Of a stretch of DNA of 64,000 bases, positions 8,809 through 18,376 are shown piece by piece. The notes under the pieces are model-generated. The model was not told the DNA's origin, made no database searches, and worked only from the letters and a program-made list of their open reading frames with translations. The position numbers and the translations under genes are program-made. The stretch is taken from assembly GCA_963822905.1 (NCBI GenBank), contig CAWGJF010000007.1, positions 62,001-126,000 of the forward strand, written 5' to 3'. Numbering within the stretch: the stretch's first letter is position 1; each line of letters starts with the position of its first letter. This DNA is from CAWGJF01 sp963822905 (GTDB taxonomy: Bacteria; Bacteroidota; Ignavibacteria; Ignavibacteriales; Ignavibacteriaceae).

Positions 8809-8892
8809 TGGGCGGCGAGGGATTCGAACCCCCAAAGGCGTTCGCCAACGGATTTACAGTCCGCCCCGGCTCTCCAACTCCGGCGTCCGCCC
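8809..8892 (-). tRNA. tRNA-Tyr (anticodon GTA)
   Basis: Class II tRNA with a long variable arm (TTGGCGAACGCCTTT). The anticodon stem GCGGA/TCCGT encloses CTGTAAA. The T loop is TTCGAAT and the discriminator A. Two oddities: acceptor pair 7-66 is A-G rather than a pair, and position 8 reads C instead of the near-universal U. The remaining six acceptor pairs are perfect. Confidence 0.94.
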
Positions 8893-8973
8893 AAAAACTT
8901 TAAAATCGAGCAATTAATATATTTTTATTAAAATCAAAATGCAAATTCTATTGAGCTGGACTTTGCGGCTTGA

Positions 8974-10512
8974 TTAATGCTTCCAGAGTTCCCGGTCAAG
9001 ACTGCGGTATTGAATCGCCTCACTTACATGCTGCGATTGAATTTGTTCCGATTTATCAAGATCAGCAATAGTTCGGCTAACTTTTAAGATTCGATCATAA
9101 GCTCTGGCTGACAGCCCAAGCTTGGTCATTGCCATTTTAAGCAATTCTTCACCTGTAGGATCTAAAACGCAATATTTTCGCACTTCTTTTGATCCCATAT
9201 CTCCATTTGTGAAAATATGGTCAAGTTTTTCAAATCTATTTTGCTGAATTTTCCTTGATTGTATTACCCTTTCACGAATACTTTCGGAATGTTCACTTTT
9301 AAGATCCGAAGATAATTCTTTATACTTAACTGCAGGAACTTCGATATGGATATCGATTCTGTCCAGCAACGGACCGGAAATTTTAGCCATATATCTCTGA
9401 ATTATTGGTGGCGAACAGGTACATTCTTTTGTCGGGTCTGTAAAATATCCGCAAGGACACGGATTCATTGCTGCAGCCAACATAAAGTTTGCAGGAAACT
9501 CAAGCGAAAGTTTTGAACGACTCACCGTAACTCTTGAATCTTCCAAAGGCTGTCTTAAAACTTCCAGAACATTTTTTTTAAATTCAGGAAGTTCATCTAA
9601 AAACAAAACTCCATAATGTGCGAAGGATACTTCACCGGGTCTTGGAAACGATCCTCCACCAACTAATGCTGCATCTGAAACGGTGTGATGCGGACTTCTA
9701 AATGGTCTCTCAGTAACTAGTGCTGAATCTCTCGATAGAATTCCTGCAATTGAATGAATTTTTGTAGTCTCGAGAGCTTCTTCAAAAGTCATTGGCGGAA
9801 GGATTGAAGGGAGTCTTTTTGCAAGCATTGTTTTTCCGGATCCGGGAGGACCTATCATTAATATATTATGTGCACCTGCAGCAGCAACCTCAAGAGCTCT
9901 TTTAACATTTTCCTGTCCCTTTACATCAGAAAAATCAAGATGGTATTTATTAATCCTCGAAAATAATTCATCTTTATTGGACACAACTTTCTGTTTTTCA
10001 ATTTTCTTTTCAAGAAAGCCAACCACTTCAGTTAAGTTTTTCATTCCATAAACATCAATCCCTTCAACAATTGAAGCTTCCAGTGAAGACTCAACCGGAA
10101 GAATAATTTTTTTAATTCCTTTTTTCCTAGCTTCAACTGTTATAGGTAAAGCACCTTTCACAGGTCGCAGTGTTCCATCGAGTGAAAGCTCACCAAGAAA
10201 AACAGTATCATCAAAATCGTTTGCCTGAATACCTCCCAATGATGATAACAATCCGATTGCAATTGGTAAATCAAACGAACTGCCTTCTTTTTTTACATCC
10301 GCCGGAGCCAGATTAACAGTAATTTTTTTTGGAGGGAATTCAAAACCGCTATTTTTAATAGCCGCAATGACTCTTTCTCTACTTTCTTTAACTGCATTAT
10401 CGGGAAGACCAACAATTGTAAATCCAGGGACTTGTTTTTCCACATTGGTTTCTACTTCAAGAAGGTAAGCATCGATTCCATAAGTGGCACTTGATAAAAT
10501 TTTAGATAGCAT
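8974..10512 (-). CDS. comM: YifB/ComM family Mg-chelatase-like AAA ATPase
   Basis: ComM-type ATPase, 512 residues, full length. In competent bacteria ComM is a helicase that helps branch migration of incoming DNA. The N-terminal ChlI-like domain covers residues 20-160. The Walker A motif GPPGSGKT is near 221-228, and Walker B with GVLFLDELPEF is at 301-311. A cysteine-rich insert CPCGYF...CTC (about 352-366) and a C-terminal helical domain (SARAYDRILKVSRTIADLD) follow. Both flanks are unrelated: tRNA-Tyr downstream and a T9SS protein 42 bases upstream. Natural competence in this organism is not shown by the window. Confidence 0.93.
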   Translation of the reverse strand: MLSKILSSATYGIDAYLLEVETNVEKQVPGFTIVGLPDNAVKESRERVIAAIKNSGFEFPPKKITVNLAPADVKKEGSSFDLPIAIGLLSSLGGIQANDFDDTVFLGELSLDGTLRPVKGALPITVEARKKGIKKIILPVESSLEASIVEGIDVYGMKNLTEVVGFLEKKIEKQKVVSNKDELFSRINKYHLDFSDVKGQENVKRALEVAAAGAHNILMIGPPGSGKTMLAKRLPSILPPMTFEEALETTKIHSIAGILSRDSALVTERPFRSPHHTVSDAALVGGGSFPRPGEVSFAHYGVLFLDELPEFKKNVLEVLRQPLEDSRVTVSRSKLSLEFPANFMLAAAMNPCPCGYFTDPTKECTCSPPIIQRYMAKISGPLLDRIDIHIEVPAVKYKELSSDLKSEHSESIRERVIQSRKIQQNRFEKLDHIFTNGDMGSKEVRKYCVLDPTGEELLKMAMTKLGLSARAYDRILKVSRTIADLDKSEQIQSQHVSEAIQYRSLDRELWKH

Positions 10513-10554
10513 CTGTGTTTTTCTTAATGAAAAAAATCTGCCGGGGAAAAATAA

Positions 10555-12222
10555 CTATTTTGCCAGAATCATTTTCCTGGTTTGTGTAAACTGTGGCGTT
10601 GAGACTTTATATAAATATATTCCTGAAGGAAGTTCACTGCCATTAAATTCAAACTGGTATTTTCCTTTAGATAAAAATCCTTTATGCAGAAGTGCAACTT
10701 CACTACCTTCCAGACTATAAACCACAACCTGTACATCGCCATCCTGTAAAAGCTCAAACTCTATTTTGGTTGATGGATTAAATGGATTCGGGAAATTCTG
10801 TTCAAGAATTACGTCTTCAATTAATCCTTGCCCAACTTTAACTACGGGTGAATATATTTCTGAACCATCAATATTTACCTGTTTAACTCTAATATAAATT
10901 ACTTCAGCATCTCCCAATTTTTCTGTTAAATATGAATATTCTTTATCCTGATTATTTTCTGCCTGTATTTTATAAATCTCAGTGAAGGAAGTTTCACCGG
11001 TTGATCTTTCAACAGAGTAAGATTTGGCATTTTTATAATCGCCTCCACCCCAATCAAGTTCATAATAGCTGCTGGAAACAACGAAATTTAAATATGGTGC
11101 TCTCTGGAAAATCGGTGCATTCGAAGGACTGATTTTAATATTTGAGAAATCAATTTTTGAATCGTTCTGAAGATTATAAATATCTACATCATTAAAATTT
11201 ATCTGCAACAAAAGCTTAGAACTATGAGGAATAAAATCTTTGAATGTACAATTTTTATATATGTCCGAAAGTTCTTCTTTAGTTTCAATTATTCTAAACT
11301 GATCAAGACTATAAGCGGTTGATTTTGTGCTGTTGATAAATTCAAGAGTAAGGTCTTCAGGATTGATAAATTCAGGAAAATCTAATTTCGAAAACTCAGT
11401 TCCATTTAACAAAAATGATATAAAATGACTTCCTTTATTTATTATAATTGTAACGGAGTACCAATCATTTAATGAAATGAATTTCGGATCAAGATTTATT
11501 TGCGAATACAATTTAGATTGTGCAGACAAAACCTGGTTCTTGTTTAACAACAAAGAATAAAGTTCCTGGTCTCCGGTCTTATCCCTTATGTTTAAAAAAC
11601 TTATACTATTTTTTTCAGCCCGAAACCAGAAATTGATTGCAAGCTGATTTAAGAAGTTAAACTTTAAAGGAATTTCAAATTGGGAATTGGGTAAAAATTT
11701 ACAAAGCTGATTCGCAAACCTGGTAGGTTCATAAAAAGAAAATTCAGCCTGGTAAACAAATGAATTTCTTTCAACTAATTTTCCATCATTGGTTTCAAGA
11801 TGTCCGATAGTCATATCATCATTAATAAATTCTCCACTGAATTCAATTATTGACTTTTTTTCTGAACCTGCTGAGAACCTCAAAACTATCTGGAAAAAAT
11901 TATCCAAAGCAAAAGACGAATCGCTCAAATCAATTGTTCCTATCAAGGTATTGTTACCTTTTGAAGGACGAAATTCAAGTTGGAAATCATCACGTTCGGT
12001 TCTGATCACACTTTTGACAAGTTTTATATTGTTATCAAGACTAAGATTCAGTTTTAAAATTTCAGCATCGCTATAAACTTTAGAAGTGATCAAAGAAATT
12101 TCAAAATCTTTATTGACAGGAATATAATCGGGATAGGAAATTGTGAAATTATCATCAAGAAACTGTCCGAAAATTTCTGCTGAGAATAGAACAAACAACA
12201 ATATGGAGAAGTGTCTAAACAT
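10555..12222 (-). CDS. T9SS-exported protein with LamG-like domain
   Basis: Secreted protein, 555 residues, function unknown. It starts with a signal peptide (MFRHFSILLFVLFSAEIFGQ). Residues about 165-310 resemble a LamG/concanavalin-like fold, with INFWFRAE, WYSVTIIINKG and a LDQFRIIE ending. A fibronectin-III-like segment follows (about 375-465; YYELDWGGGDYKNAKSYSVE). The last 80 residues are a T9SS sorting domain (NFPNPFNPSTKIEFELL...GIYLYKV...TRKMILAK). It lies between nuoI and comM and is probably a surface or extracellular protein binding glycans or other proteins; that role is inference. Confidence 0.85.
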   Translation of the reverse strand: MFRHFSILLFVLFSAEIFGQFLDDNFTISYPDYIPVNKDFEISLITSKVYSDAEILKLNLSLDNNIKLVKSVIRTERDDFQLEFRPSKGNNTLIGTIDLSDSSFALDNFFQIVLRFSAGSEKKSIIEFSGEFINDDMTIGHLETNDGKLVERNSFVYQAEFSFYEPTRFANQLCKFLPNSQFEIPLKFNFLNQLAINFWFRAEKNSISFLNIRDKTGDQELYSLLLNKNQVLSAQSKLYSQINLDPKFISLNDWYSVTIIINKGSHFISFLLNGTEFSKLDFPEFINPEDLTLEFINSTKSTAYSLDQFRIIETKEELSDIYKNCTFKDFIPHSSKLLLQINFNDVDIYNLQNDSKIDFSNIKISPSNAPIFQRAPYLNFVVSSSYYELDWGGGDYKNAKSYSVERSTGETSFTEIYKIQAENNQDKEYSYLTEKLGDAEVIYIRVKQVNIDGSEIYSPVVKVGQGLIEDVILEQNFPNPFNPSTKIEFELLQDGDVQVVVYSLEGSEVALLHKGFLSKGKYQFEFNGSELPSGIYLYKVSTPQFTQTRKMILAK

Positions 12223-12260
12223 AGCGGTATTAATTAAAGCAAATTAGGCGAGATGTTCAA

Positions 12261-12764
12261 CTATTTATATTGACGCAGAAAATTAATTCGGTCCTGAAGT
12301 TGCGAAACTGGCGTTAAAAGCTTATCTTTTCCATAAATAGCTTCCTCACGGTTCGAAAAGGCAAGTTCGTAATCTTTGCTCATAACAATAGCTTCCTCAG
12401 GGCAAACTTCTTCACAAAAACCGCAAAAAATGCAGCGAAGCATATTTATTTCGAATTTCTCCGGGAATCGCTCTTTTTCAAGTTCTGTTTCTGCTGCTTG
12501 TACCTCAATTGCCAAAGCTGGACAAACTCTGCTGCAAAGTCCGCAAGCAACACACCTTTCTTTTCCATTTTCTTCTTCAACCAAAACCGGTCTGCCTCTG
12601 TAAGATCCTGTCGGAATAAATTTCTCTTCAGGATATTTCAGGGTGAACTTTGGTTTGAACATATTCTTTAAAGTAAGAGACAAACCTTTAACTATAACAG
12701 GGATGTAAGTCTTCTCCCAGATTGTTAAATCTTTTTCACGTTTTCTTATTGGTTGTTCAGACAT
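12261..12764 (-). CDS. nuoI: NADH-quinone oxidoreductase subunit I
   Basis: Complex I subunit, 167 residues, carrying clusters N6a and N6b in the peripheral arm. Two 4Fe-4S motifs are complete: CVACGLCSRVCP and CIFCGFCEEVCP. It follows nuoH after 41 bases in the order nuoG-nuoH-nuoI. No nuoJ follows; the next gene is a T9SS protein, so the remaining subunits must be elsewhere. Confidence 0.96.
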   Translation of the reverse strand: MSEQPIRKREKDLTIWEKTYIPVIVKGLSLTLKNMFKPKFTLKYPEEKFIPTGSYRGRPVLVEEENGKERCVACGLCSRVCPALAIEVQAAETELEKERFPEKFEINMLRCIFCGFCEEVCPEEAIVMSKDYELAFSNREEAIYGKDKLLTPVSQLQDRINFLRQYK

Positions 12765-12805
12765 TCTAAAAATTCTTATATGTTTCTAATAAAAAAAAAT
12801 TTTAA

Positions 12806-13837
12806 CTATAGATTAAAAATCATTATTAAAACTGCAACCCAAATAATATTCAGAAGTGATAAAGGAAACATCACTTTCCAACCTAAGTTCATTAATTGAT
12901 CATACCTGAATCTGGGCAAACTCCATCTTATCCAGAGAAAGAAAAATAATAACAGTAGGAGTTTGAAAATAAAAGCGCCAACCTGAAGGATAACAACTAA
13001 GGTTGCCGACAAACCAAGTTTTTCGATATAAGGAATTTGCCAACCGCCAAGATAAAGTGTCACAATCATAGCACTGGCGATAATCATATTTGCATACTCG
13101 GCTAAAAAGAATCCTGCAAATTTCATGCTGCTGTATTCCGTATGGTAACCTCCAACCAATTCGGGTTCTGCTTCGGGTAAATCGAATGGCAGCCTGTTTG
13201 TTTCTGCGAATGCTGAAACAACAAATGTAATAAAACCAATTGGCTGAACTATTGCATTCCACATCCAACCGGATTGTGCCTGAACAATTGCCATCGGTCT
13301 GAGTGATTCTGCAAGCAGAATAACACCCCCCACCGAAAATCCCATCGATACTTCATAAGAAATCATTTGTGCAGATGAACGAATACCGCCAAGCAAAGAA
13401 TATTTACTTCCGGATGACCAACCTGCAAGCGTAATTGCATAAACACCGAGTGAAGTAAGCGCAAGCACATATAAAATTCCGATATTCACATCTGCAACAA
13501 CAAGCTGAATATCATAACCAAATAAACTTACACTTGGACCGAATGGAATCACCGCATAAGTAGCAAAAGCAACAAACAAAGCAATCATCGGAGCGAGAGC
13601 ATGAATTCCTTTTTCAGCATGATCAGGAACAATATCTTCTTTTAATAATAGTTTTAGAACATCGGCAAATGGTTGAAGAACCCCTTCCCATCCTACCCTG
13701 TTTGGACCCAAACGGTTCTGTGCCCAGGCACTTACTCGTCTTTCAAAATAAACAAGGTAAGAAACTGTCAATAACATCAGGACTATTACTAACAGGATTT
13801 TTGCAAAAGAGAATAATATTATTTCAAGTATGCTCAT
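12806..13837 (-). CDS. nuoH: NADH-quinone oxidoreductase subunit H
   Basis: Membrane subunit that forms the quinone-binding chamber of complex I, 343 residues with about eight or nine membrane helices. Typical conserved stretches are present: YFERRVSAWAQNRLGPNRVG near the N terminus, ETNRLPFDLPEAEPELVGGY in the middle, and RWSLPRFRYDQLMNLGWK near the C terminus. It lies 17 bases downstream of nuoG and 41 bases before nuoI. Confidence 0.97.
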   Translation of the reverse strand: MSILEIILFSFAKILLVIVLMLLTVSYLVYFERRVSAWAQNRLGPNRVGWEGVLQPFADVLKLLLKEDIVPDHAEKGIHALAPMIALFVAFATYAVIPFGPSVSLFGYDIQLVVADVNIGILYVLALTSLGVYAITLAGWSSGSKYSLLGGIRSSAQMISYEVSMGFSVGGVILLAESLRPMAIVQAQSGWMWNAIVQPIGFITFVVSAFAETNRLPFDLPEAEPELVGGYHTEYSSMKFAGFFLAEYANMIIASAMIVTLYLGGWQIPYIEKLGLSATLVVILQVGAFIFKLLLLLFFFLWIRWSLPRFRYDQLMNLGWKVMFPLSLLNIIWVAVLIMIFNL

Positions 13838-13854
13838 CTAAATCGATACTCCGT

Positions 13855-15537
13855 TTAAGCACTCTGCATTTCTGCAGATTTAATTTTTAATTTCTTTCCC
13901 AGGTTGCCAAGGTCATCATAATTAATTCCGCCAAACTCTTCTTTGGATTTACTCAAATCATCAAATACATCTTCGGCAAGTTTGTATTTCATTTTTGCTC
14001 CCATCACTCCGGCAAGTGAAACAAGAATTTTCCAACTTGATTTTGCATCGTGTTTTTTGCCCGTGTTCCATCTATCGAATTTAGTTCCGAACTTATCGAG
14101 CCGGCTCATATTCATTCCATCCATTGCCCTGTCCATTTCGATTGTTGAAACTGCAGGTTTTATTCTCTGAACAACTCCATCAAAGTTTACGAATGTGCCA
14201 TTCTTTTCAGCATAAGTTGCAGCAGGGAAAACTATATCAGCAAGCTTAGTTGTCTTATTAAAATTAGTTGCGTGAACAATAAGCAGATCTAGTTTTGTAA
14301 GAATTACTTCCAGGCTTGGATCAGCACTAAGAATATCATCTTCCAGAACATAAAGAGCTTTTATCTTCTTTTCTTTTATACCATTAATTATATGTTCAAA
14401 ATTAAATCCTGACTTTGATGGCTCTACACCACTTAATTTTGCTCCTAGTGAATTTGGTGTTACATCGGTTTTCTTAAGTAGTTCATCCGTAAATTCCGGA
14501 TTATTGTGCTTCATAAAATCAATGTGACCAGTATTCAAAATACTTTTTGCAAACTTAGAAAGAACAAAATTATCTTCACAGGTTGCATAAGCAGAACCAA
14601 GAACTGAAACCTGGTCTTTTGAAAATGTTTTTAATCTTGAAGCAGCCTCAGATAAAGCTTCATCCCAGCCAACCTCAACCAGTTGTCCTTCTTTTCTTAT
14701 ATGCGCTCCACCAACACGATCTTCAGCATTTACAAATTTGAAGGTGTTTAATCTACCGTGATCGCAAATCCAATGACCGTTCACACTTTCATTAATTCGT
14801 GCAGTTAATCTTAATATTTCATTATTGCGTATTCCAATTTCAGTATTGCATCCTCTTGCACATCCAACGCAAACAGAATCAGTAAACGACATATCCCAAA
14901 CGCGCGCCTTGAATCTGAAATCTTTGCTGGTTAAAGCACCAACGGGACAGATATCAATTGTGTTCATCGAATAAGGGTTATTCATTTCTTTACCGGGGAA
15001 GGTAGTGATAGTAACGTGATCACCTCTTTGTACAAAAGTCAGTTCATTCTCTCCGGCAATCTCATCACAGAAACGAATGCACCTTGAACAGGAAATGCAT
15101 CTTTCGGCATCAAACATTACTCTTGATCCAAGTGAGACGCGTTTGTCCTTATGATTTTTTTCTTCAATAAATCTGCTCTCACCTACACCATGATTATAGG
15201 CATAATCCTGAAGTTTACACTCACCTGCTTCATCACATATTGGGCAATCAAGTGGGTGGTTGATCAAAAGAAATTCCATCACAGCATTTCTTGCTGAGGT
15301 TACTTTTTCATTTTTTGTATGGACAACCATACCTTCAGTGGCAATTGTCGAGCATGCAATCACAAGCTTCGGCATCTTTTCAACTTCAACCAAACAAACA
15401 CGGCAGTTACCGGAAACTGAAAGTTTTGGATGCCAGCAGAAATGAGGAATTTCAATTCCGTGAGCTTTGGCTGCCTCAATAATAGTTTGTCCCTGCTTAA
15501 ACTCTAATTCATTTCCATCAACTACAATTTTGGACAT
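13855..15537 (-). CDS. nuoG: NADH-quinone oxidoreductase subunit G
   Basis: Iron-sulfur subunit of complex I, 560 residues, much shorter than the roughly 900-residue enterobacterial form. The N-terminal 2Fe-2S ferredoxin domain has Cys34, Cys45, Cys48 and Cys62. A His/Cys motif (HPLDCPICDEAGEC) and a CISCSRCIRFC...CPVGA pair of 4Fe-4S sites follow. The start of the molybdopterin-like domain has CVGCARGC...CDHGR, the ligand pattern of the extra N7 cluster. The C-terminal molybdopterin-like part is reduced. It follows the M16 peptidase by 11 bases and leads nuoH and nuoI. Confidence 0.95.
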   Translation of the reverse strand: MSKIVVDGNELEFKQGQTIIEAAKAHGIEIPHFCWHPKLSVSGNCRVCLVEVEKMPKLVIACSTIATEGMVVHTKNEKVTSARNAVMEFLLINHPLDCPICDEAGECKLQDYAYNHGVGESRFIEEKNHKDKRVSLGSRVMFDAERCISCSRCIRFCDEIAGENELTFVQRGDHVTITTFPGKEMNNPYSMNTIDICPVGALTSKDFRFKARVWDMSFTDSVCVGCARGCNTEIGIRNNEILRLTARINESVNGHWICDHGRLNTFKFVNAEDRVGGAHIRKEGQLVEVGWDEALSEAASRLKTFSKDQVSVLGSAYATCEDNFVLSKFAKSILNTGHIDFMKHNNPEFTDELLKKTDVTPNSLGAKLSGVEPSKSGFNFEHIINGIKEKKIKALYVLEDDILSADPSLEVILTKLDLLIVHATNFNKTTKLADIVFPAATYAEKNGTFVNFDGVVQRIKPAVSTIEMDRAMDGMNMSRLDKFGTKFDRWNTGKKHDAKSSWKILVSLAGVMGAKMKYKLAEDVFDDLSKSKEEFGGINYDDLGNLGKKLKIKSAEMQSA

Positions 15538-15548
15538 ACTTTCCTTTT

Positions 15549-16799
15549 TTAAGCTGCTGCTGAAATATTTTCTTTTACTGACCGTAATATAATACTTGTC
15601 ATTTTCTTTTCATCAAGAAGTTCTTCTGCAATTTCAATTAATTGATTATTCGTAACAGAATCTATCTTCTTTAAATAATAGTCAACCGGGTAAATTTTAT
15701 TATAATATAACACCGAGTTTGCAATTCTTATCATCCGGTTTGTTGTACCTTCAAGGGCGAGCAATGTGCTTCCTTTAATATATTCTTTCACCTTCTTCAA
15801 TTCTCTATCCGGAACTCTTTCCTTCCTTAACTTCTTAAATTCCTTTAAAACAATCTCACTTACCTTTTCAGCTTTGTTCAAATTTGTCGAATAATAAACT
15901 CCGAATGACGAAATATCTTCATACGAATTCAGAAAAGAATTTATCTGGTAAGTAATACCCATTTTTTCTCTTACCGATTGAAAAAGCCGTGAACTACTTC
16001 CGTCACCAAGCAAAGTTGTTAAAACTTTAATCGGAACACGTTTATTGTTTTTGAAACCAACCGTCGCTCTTCCGATTATTGAATGAACCTGGTTGATTTC
16101 CTTTTCCATCACAACATTTGCACGTTTCCTGTTCGAATGTCTTTCTTTTCTTAAAACATTGTACTGCTTTTCTTCCTGGACATATTTTTTTGCAAGCTCA
16201 ATAATCTTTTCATGTTCAACAGCACCTGAAGCAACAATAAGCATATTACCGGTTTTGTACTTGCTGCGGTGATATTTAAATAATTCAACCGAGTTAAACT
16301 TTTTAATATTTTTTTCCGAACCAATTACCGGCAGACTAAGCTTGCTACCCGAAAAAATAATTTCTTCAAACTTATCAAAAATTAATTCTTCAGGGTTATC
16401 GTCAATATCTCTCAGCTCATCGATCACAACACCGGCTTCTTTTTTAATGTGATGATCTTTAAACAAAGGATTCTGGACTATGTCTGACAAAACACTAAAA
16501 GTGCGTTCCAAGTTTCCGCTCAATCCTCTTGAATAATAACAGGTGTGTTCTTTTGAAGTGAACGCATTTAAATATCCGCCGTAAGCTTCAATCTCTTCCG
16601 AAATTTTTCTTGCAGATCTTTTTTTCGTTCCTTTAAAAACCATGTGCTCAATGAAATGAGAAATCCCGTTGTTGCTCAGGTTTTCATCACGTGTACCGAC
16701 ATTAAACCAGAAACCAAGTGAAAAAGACCTGATGTGTGGAATATGCTCGGATATTATCCGCGTTCCGTTGGGAAGTGTTGTTATTTTTACGTTATCCAC
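15549..16799 (-). CDS. M16 family zinc peptidase
   Basis: Pitrilysin/processing-peptidase family enzyme, 416 residues, probably cytoplasmic because no signal peptide is seen. The inverted zinc motif HxxEH is HFIEH (His48, Glu51, His52), with the third ligand Glu128 in DELRD at the expected distance of about 76 residues. The second non-catalytic half is present (residues 215-416). The start is a GTG at 16797-16799. Its stop lies 11 bases before nuoG, so the two are probably co-transcribed from the promoter box at 16833-16840. The substrate is unknown. Confidence 0.92.
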   Translation of the reverse strand: MDNVKITTLPNGTRIISEHIPHIRSFSLGFWFNVGTRDENLSNNGISHFIEHMVFKGTKKRSARKISEEIEAYGGYLNAFTSKEHTCYYSRGLSGNLERTFSVLSDIVQNPLFKDHHIKKEAGVVIDELRDIDDNPEELIFDKFEEIIFSGSKLSLPVIGSEKNIKKFNSVELFKYHRSKYKTGNMLIVASGAVEHEKIIELAKKYVQEEKQYNVLRKERHSNRKRANVVMEKEINQVHSIIGRATVGFKNNKRVPIKVLTTLLGDGSSSRLFQSVREKMGITYQINSFLNSYEDISSFGVYYSTNLNKAEKVSEIVLKEFKKLRKERVPDRELKKVKEYIKGSTLLALEGTTNRMIRIANSVLYYNKIYPVDYYLKKIDSVTNNQLIEIAEELLDEKKMTSIILRSVKENISAAA

Positions 16800-16832
16800 A
16801 ATATCGAATAATTTTTAATCAAATTTTAAGGG

Positions 16833-16840
16833 CAAATATA
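16833..16840 (-). promoter_or_regulatory. TAnnTTTG promoter box for the M16-nuoGHI operon
   Basis: The minus strand reads TATATTTG here, matching the Bacteroidota-type -7 consensus TAnnTTTG, 34 bases before the GTG start. The surrounding TTATATTTGC also occurs at the 30362 site. No clear -33 element was found. The rest of the 16800-17000 gap shows nothing else. Confidence 0.45.
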
Positions 16841-17000
16841 ACAACAAATGAAGAAACGGAAAATGAAGGAATTGTTCAATTAATGAATTGTTTCACTGTT
16901 TCTTTGTTCCACTGATTATAATAACCCAAACAATCAGGCAATGAAACAATGGAGCTATTCAGGTTAGTGCAGATTATCTATTTTATCTATACGGAAAAAC

Positions 17001-18255
17001 TTAATTCACCTCAACTTTTTCCGGATACTTTTTAAGATACTTCTGATAAAATTCACCAATCGATTTATAAGCTTTCTCAAGTATCTGTTCGTTGGGTAAG
17101 AACACAACCCTGAAGTGCTGGGTTCCGGGTTTTTGTCCAAAGCCGCTTCCGGGAACGACAACCACACCTGTTTCTTTTATCAACTCTGAAACAAAATGTG
17201 CATCCGAGTTGATACCGTGAAGCTGCGGAAATGCATAAAAGGCTCCTTCAGGTTTTACACAGGAAATTCCTGAAATTGAATTCAGCATTTCTACTGTCAC
17301 ATCTCGTCGTTGCGTTAATTTTTTATTTGCTTCAACAAGATGTGACTGATCACCTTCCAAAGAAATTTTTATTCCGTACTGCTCAGGATGATTTGCTGAT
17401 AAACGTGCACGCAGAATTTTATTTATTGCTTCCATATAATCTGAAAGAATTTCTTTTTGTCCGCTTACAATTCCCCAACCTATTCTGAAACCGGGGACCA
17501 TATAGTTTTTTGAAAGTCCGCCGAAAGTAACACACGAAACATCTTTATTCATCGAAGCAATCGAGATGTGTTTCTTTCCATCGAATAAAAGCTTGTCATA
17601 AATTTCATCTGCAAAAATGATAAGGTTGTGCTCGAGTGCAAGATCAACTATTGCCTGGAGATTTTCTTTGTGTAAAGTGAACCAGTCGGGTTATTAGGAT
17701 TAATTAAAATTATTGCTTTTGTTTTACTATTAATTTTACTTTTGATGTCATCAATATCAGGAAGCCAGCCCGTTCCGTCAGAACGAGGTTCTGACAACCG
17801 TTTTCCTCATCGAGGTAATATGGATTCTCCATCAGCTGAAGTTTGCTTGCAATTGCAGTGTAAAGCGGGTAGCCGGGAGTTGGAGTTAAAACATTTTCGC
17901 CTTCGTTTACAAGAGCAGTTAAGCAGATATCTATCGCTTCGCTGGCACCGGTTGTAACAAAAATATCGTGTACGTTTGTTATTCCTTTTCGTTCTGCTTC
18001 CCTTTCAATTGCACCGACTGCTTCTTTAATTCCCGAAGAAGGTGCATAGCCGTTAAAGTTTTTCATCATTGCATCGTAAGTGGATTTAACAAGATGTTCC
18101 GGCGGTTTGAAGTCATAAATGTTCGGGTCGCCGATGTTTAAGTACAACATTTCTTTGCCGGATTTTGCAACTTCATTTGCAAGCACTACAATATCTCTTA
18201 CAGCGTAGGTAATGTTGTCTGTTCTTACTGCGGGGGTTATTTTTTTTAACGACAT
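17001..18255 (-). pseudogene. Class I aminotransferase (AlaA/AspC-like), frameshifted
   Basis: PLP-dependent fold-type I aminotransferase. The N-terminal part (17710-18255, MSLKKITPAVRTDNITYAVR) reads to PYYLDEENG, then leaves frame inside a palindromic insertion. The middle (DIDDIKSKI, INPNNPTG, IIFADEIYDKLLF) can be read only in two further frames. The C-terminal part (from about 17660 down to 17001) contains the PLP-lysine motif GGLSKNYMVPGFRIGW. Two lesions are visible: an extra 29 bases at 17769-17797, and one missing base near 17664-17666 in TACACAAAG-AAAATCTC. If one more G is missing at the GGG beside the insertion, the insert becomes an in-frame 10-residue addition. So the gene may be intact in life or truly broken. 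Confidence 0.85.
17769..17797. repeat. 29-base palindromic element inside the aminotransferase gene
   Basis: The core GTCAGAAC-GAG-GTTCTGAC (17777-17795) is a perfect eight-pair inverted repeat, extended by GTT/AAC at the sides. It interrupts the codons for the expected GluGluAsnGly-TrpLeuPro. AACGG occurs on both sides, as a target duplication might. I see no second copy in the window, so repetitive status in the genome is inferred only from its form. Confidence 0.6.
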
Positions 18256-18376
18256 ATTAAACTCCGTCTTTCAACACGATGAATAATTTCTGGTGTAAAT
18301 TTAATATAATCTCGACTGAAGTCGAAGTCTTCGATATTTGTTTTATGCGATGAGGAAAAAGGAACATTTAATGATT

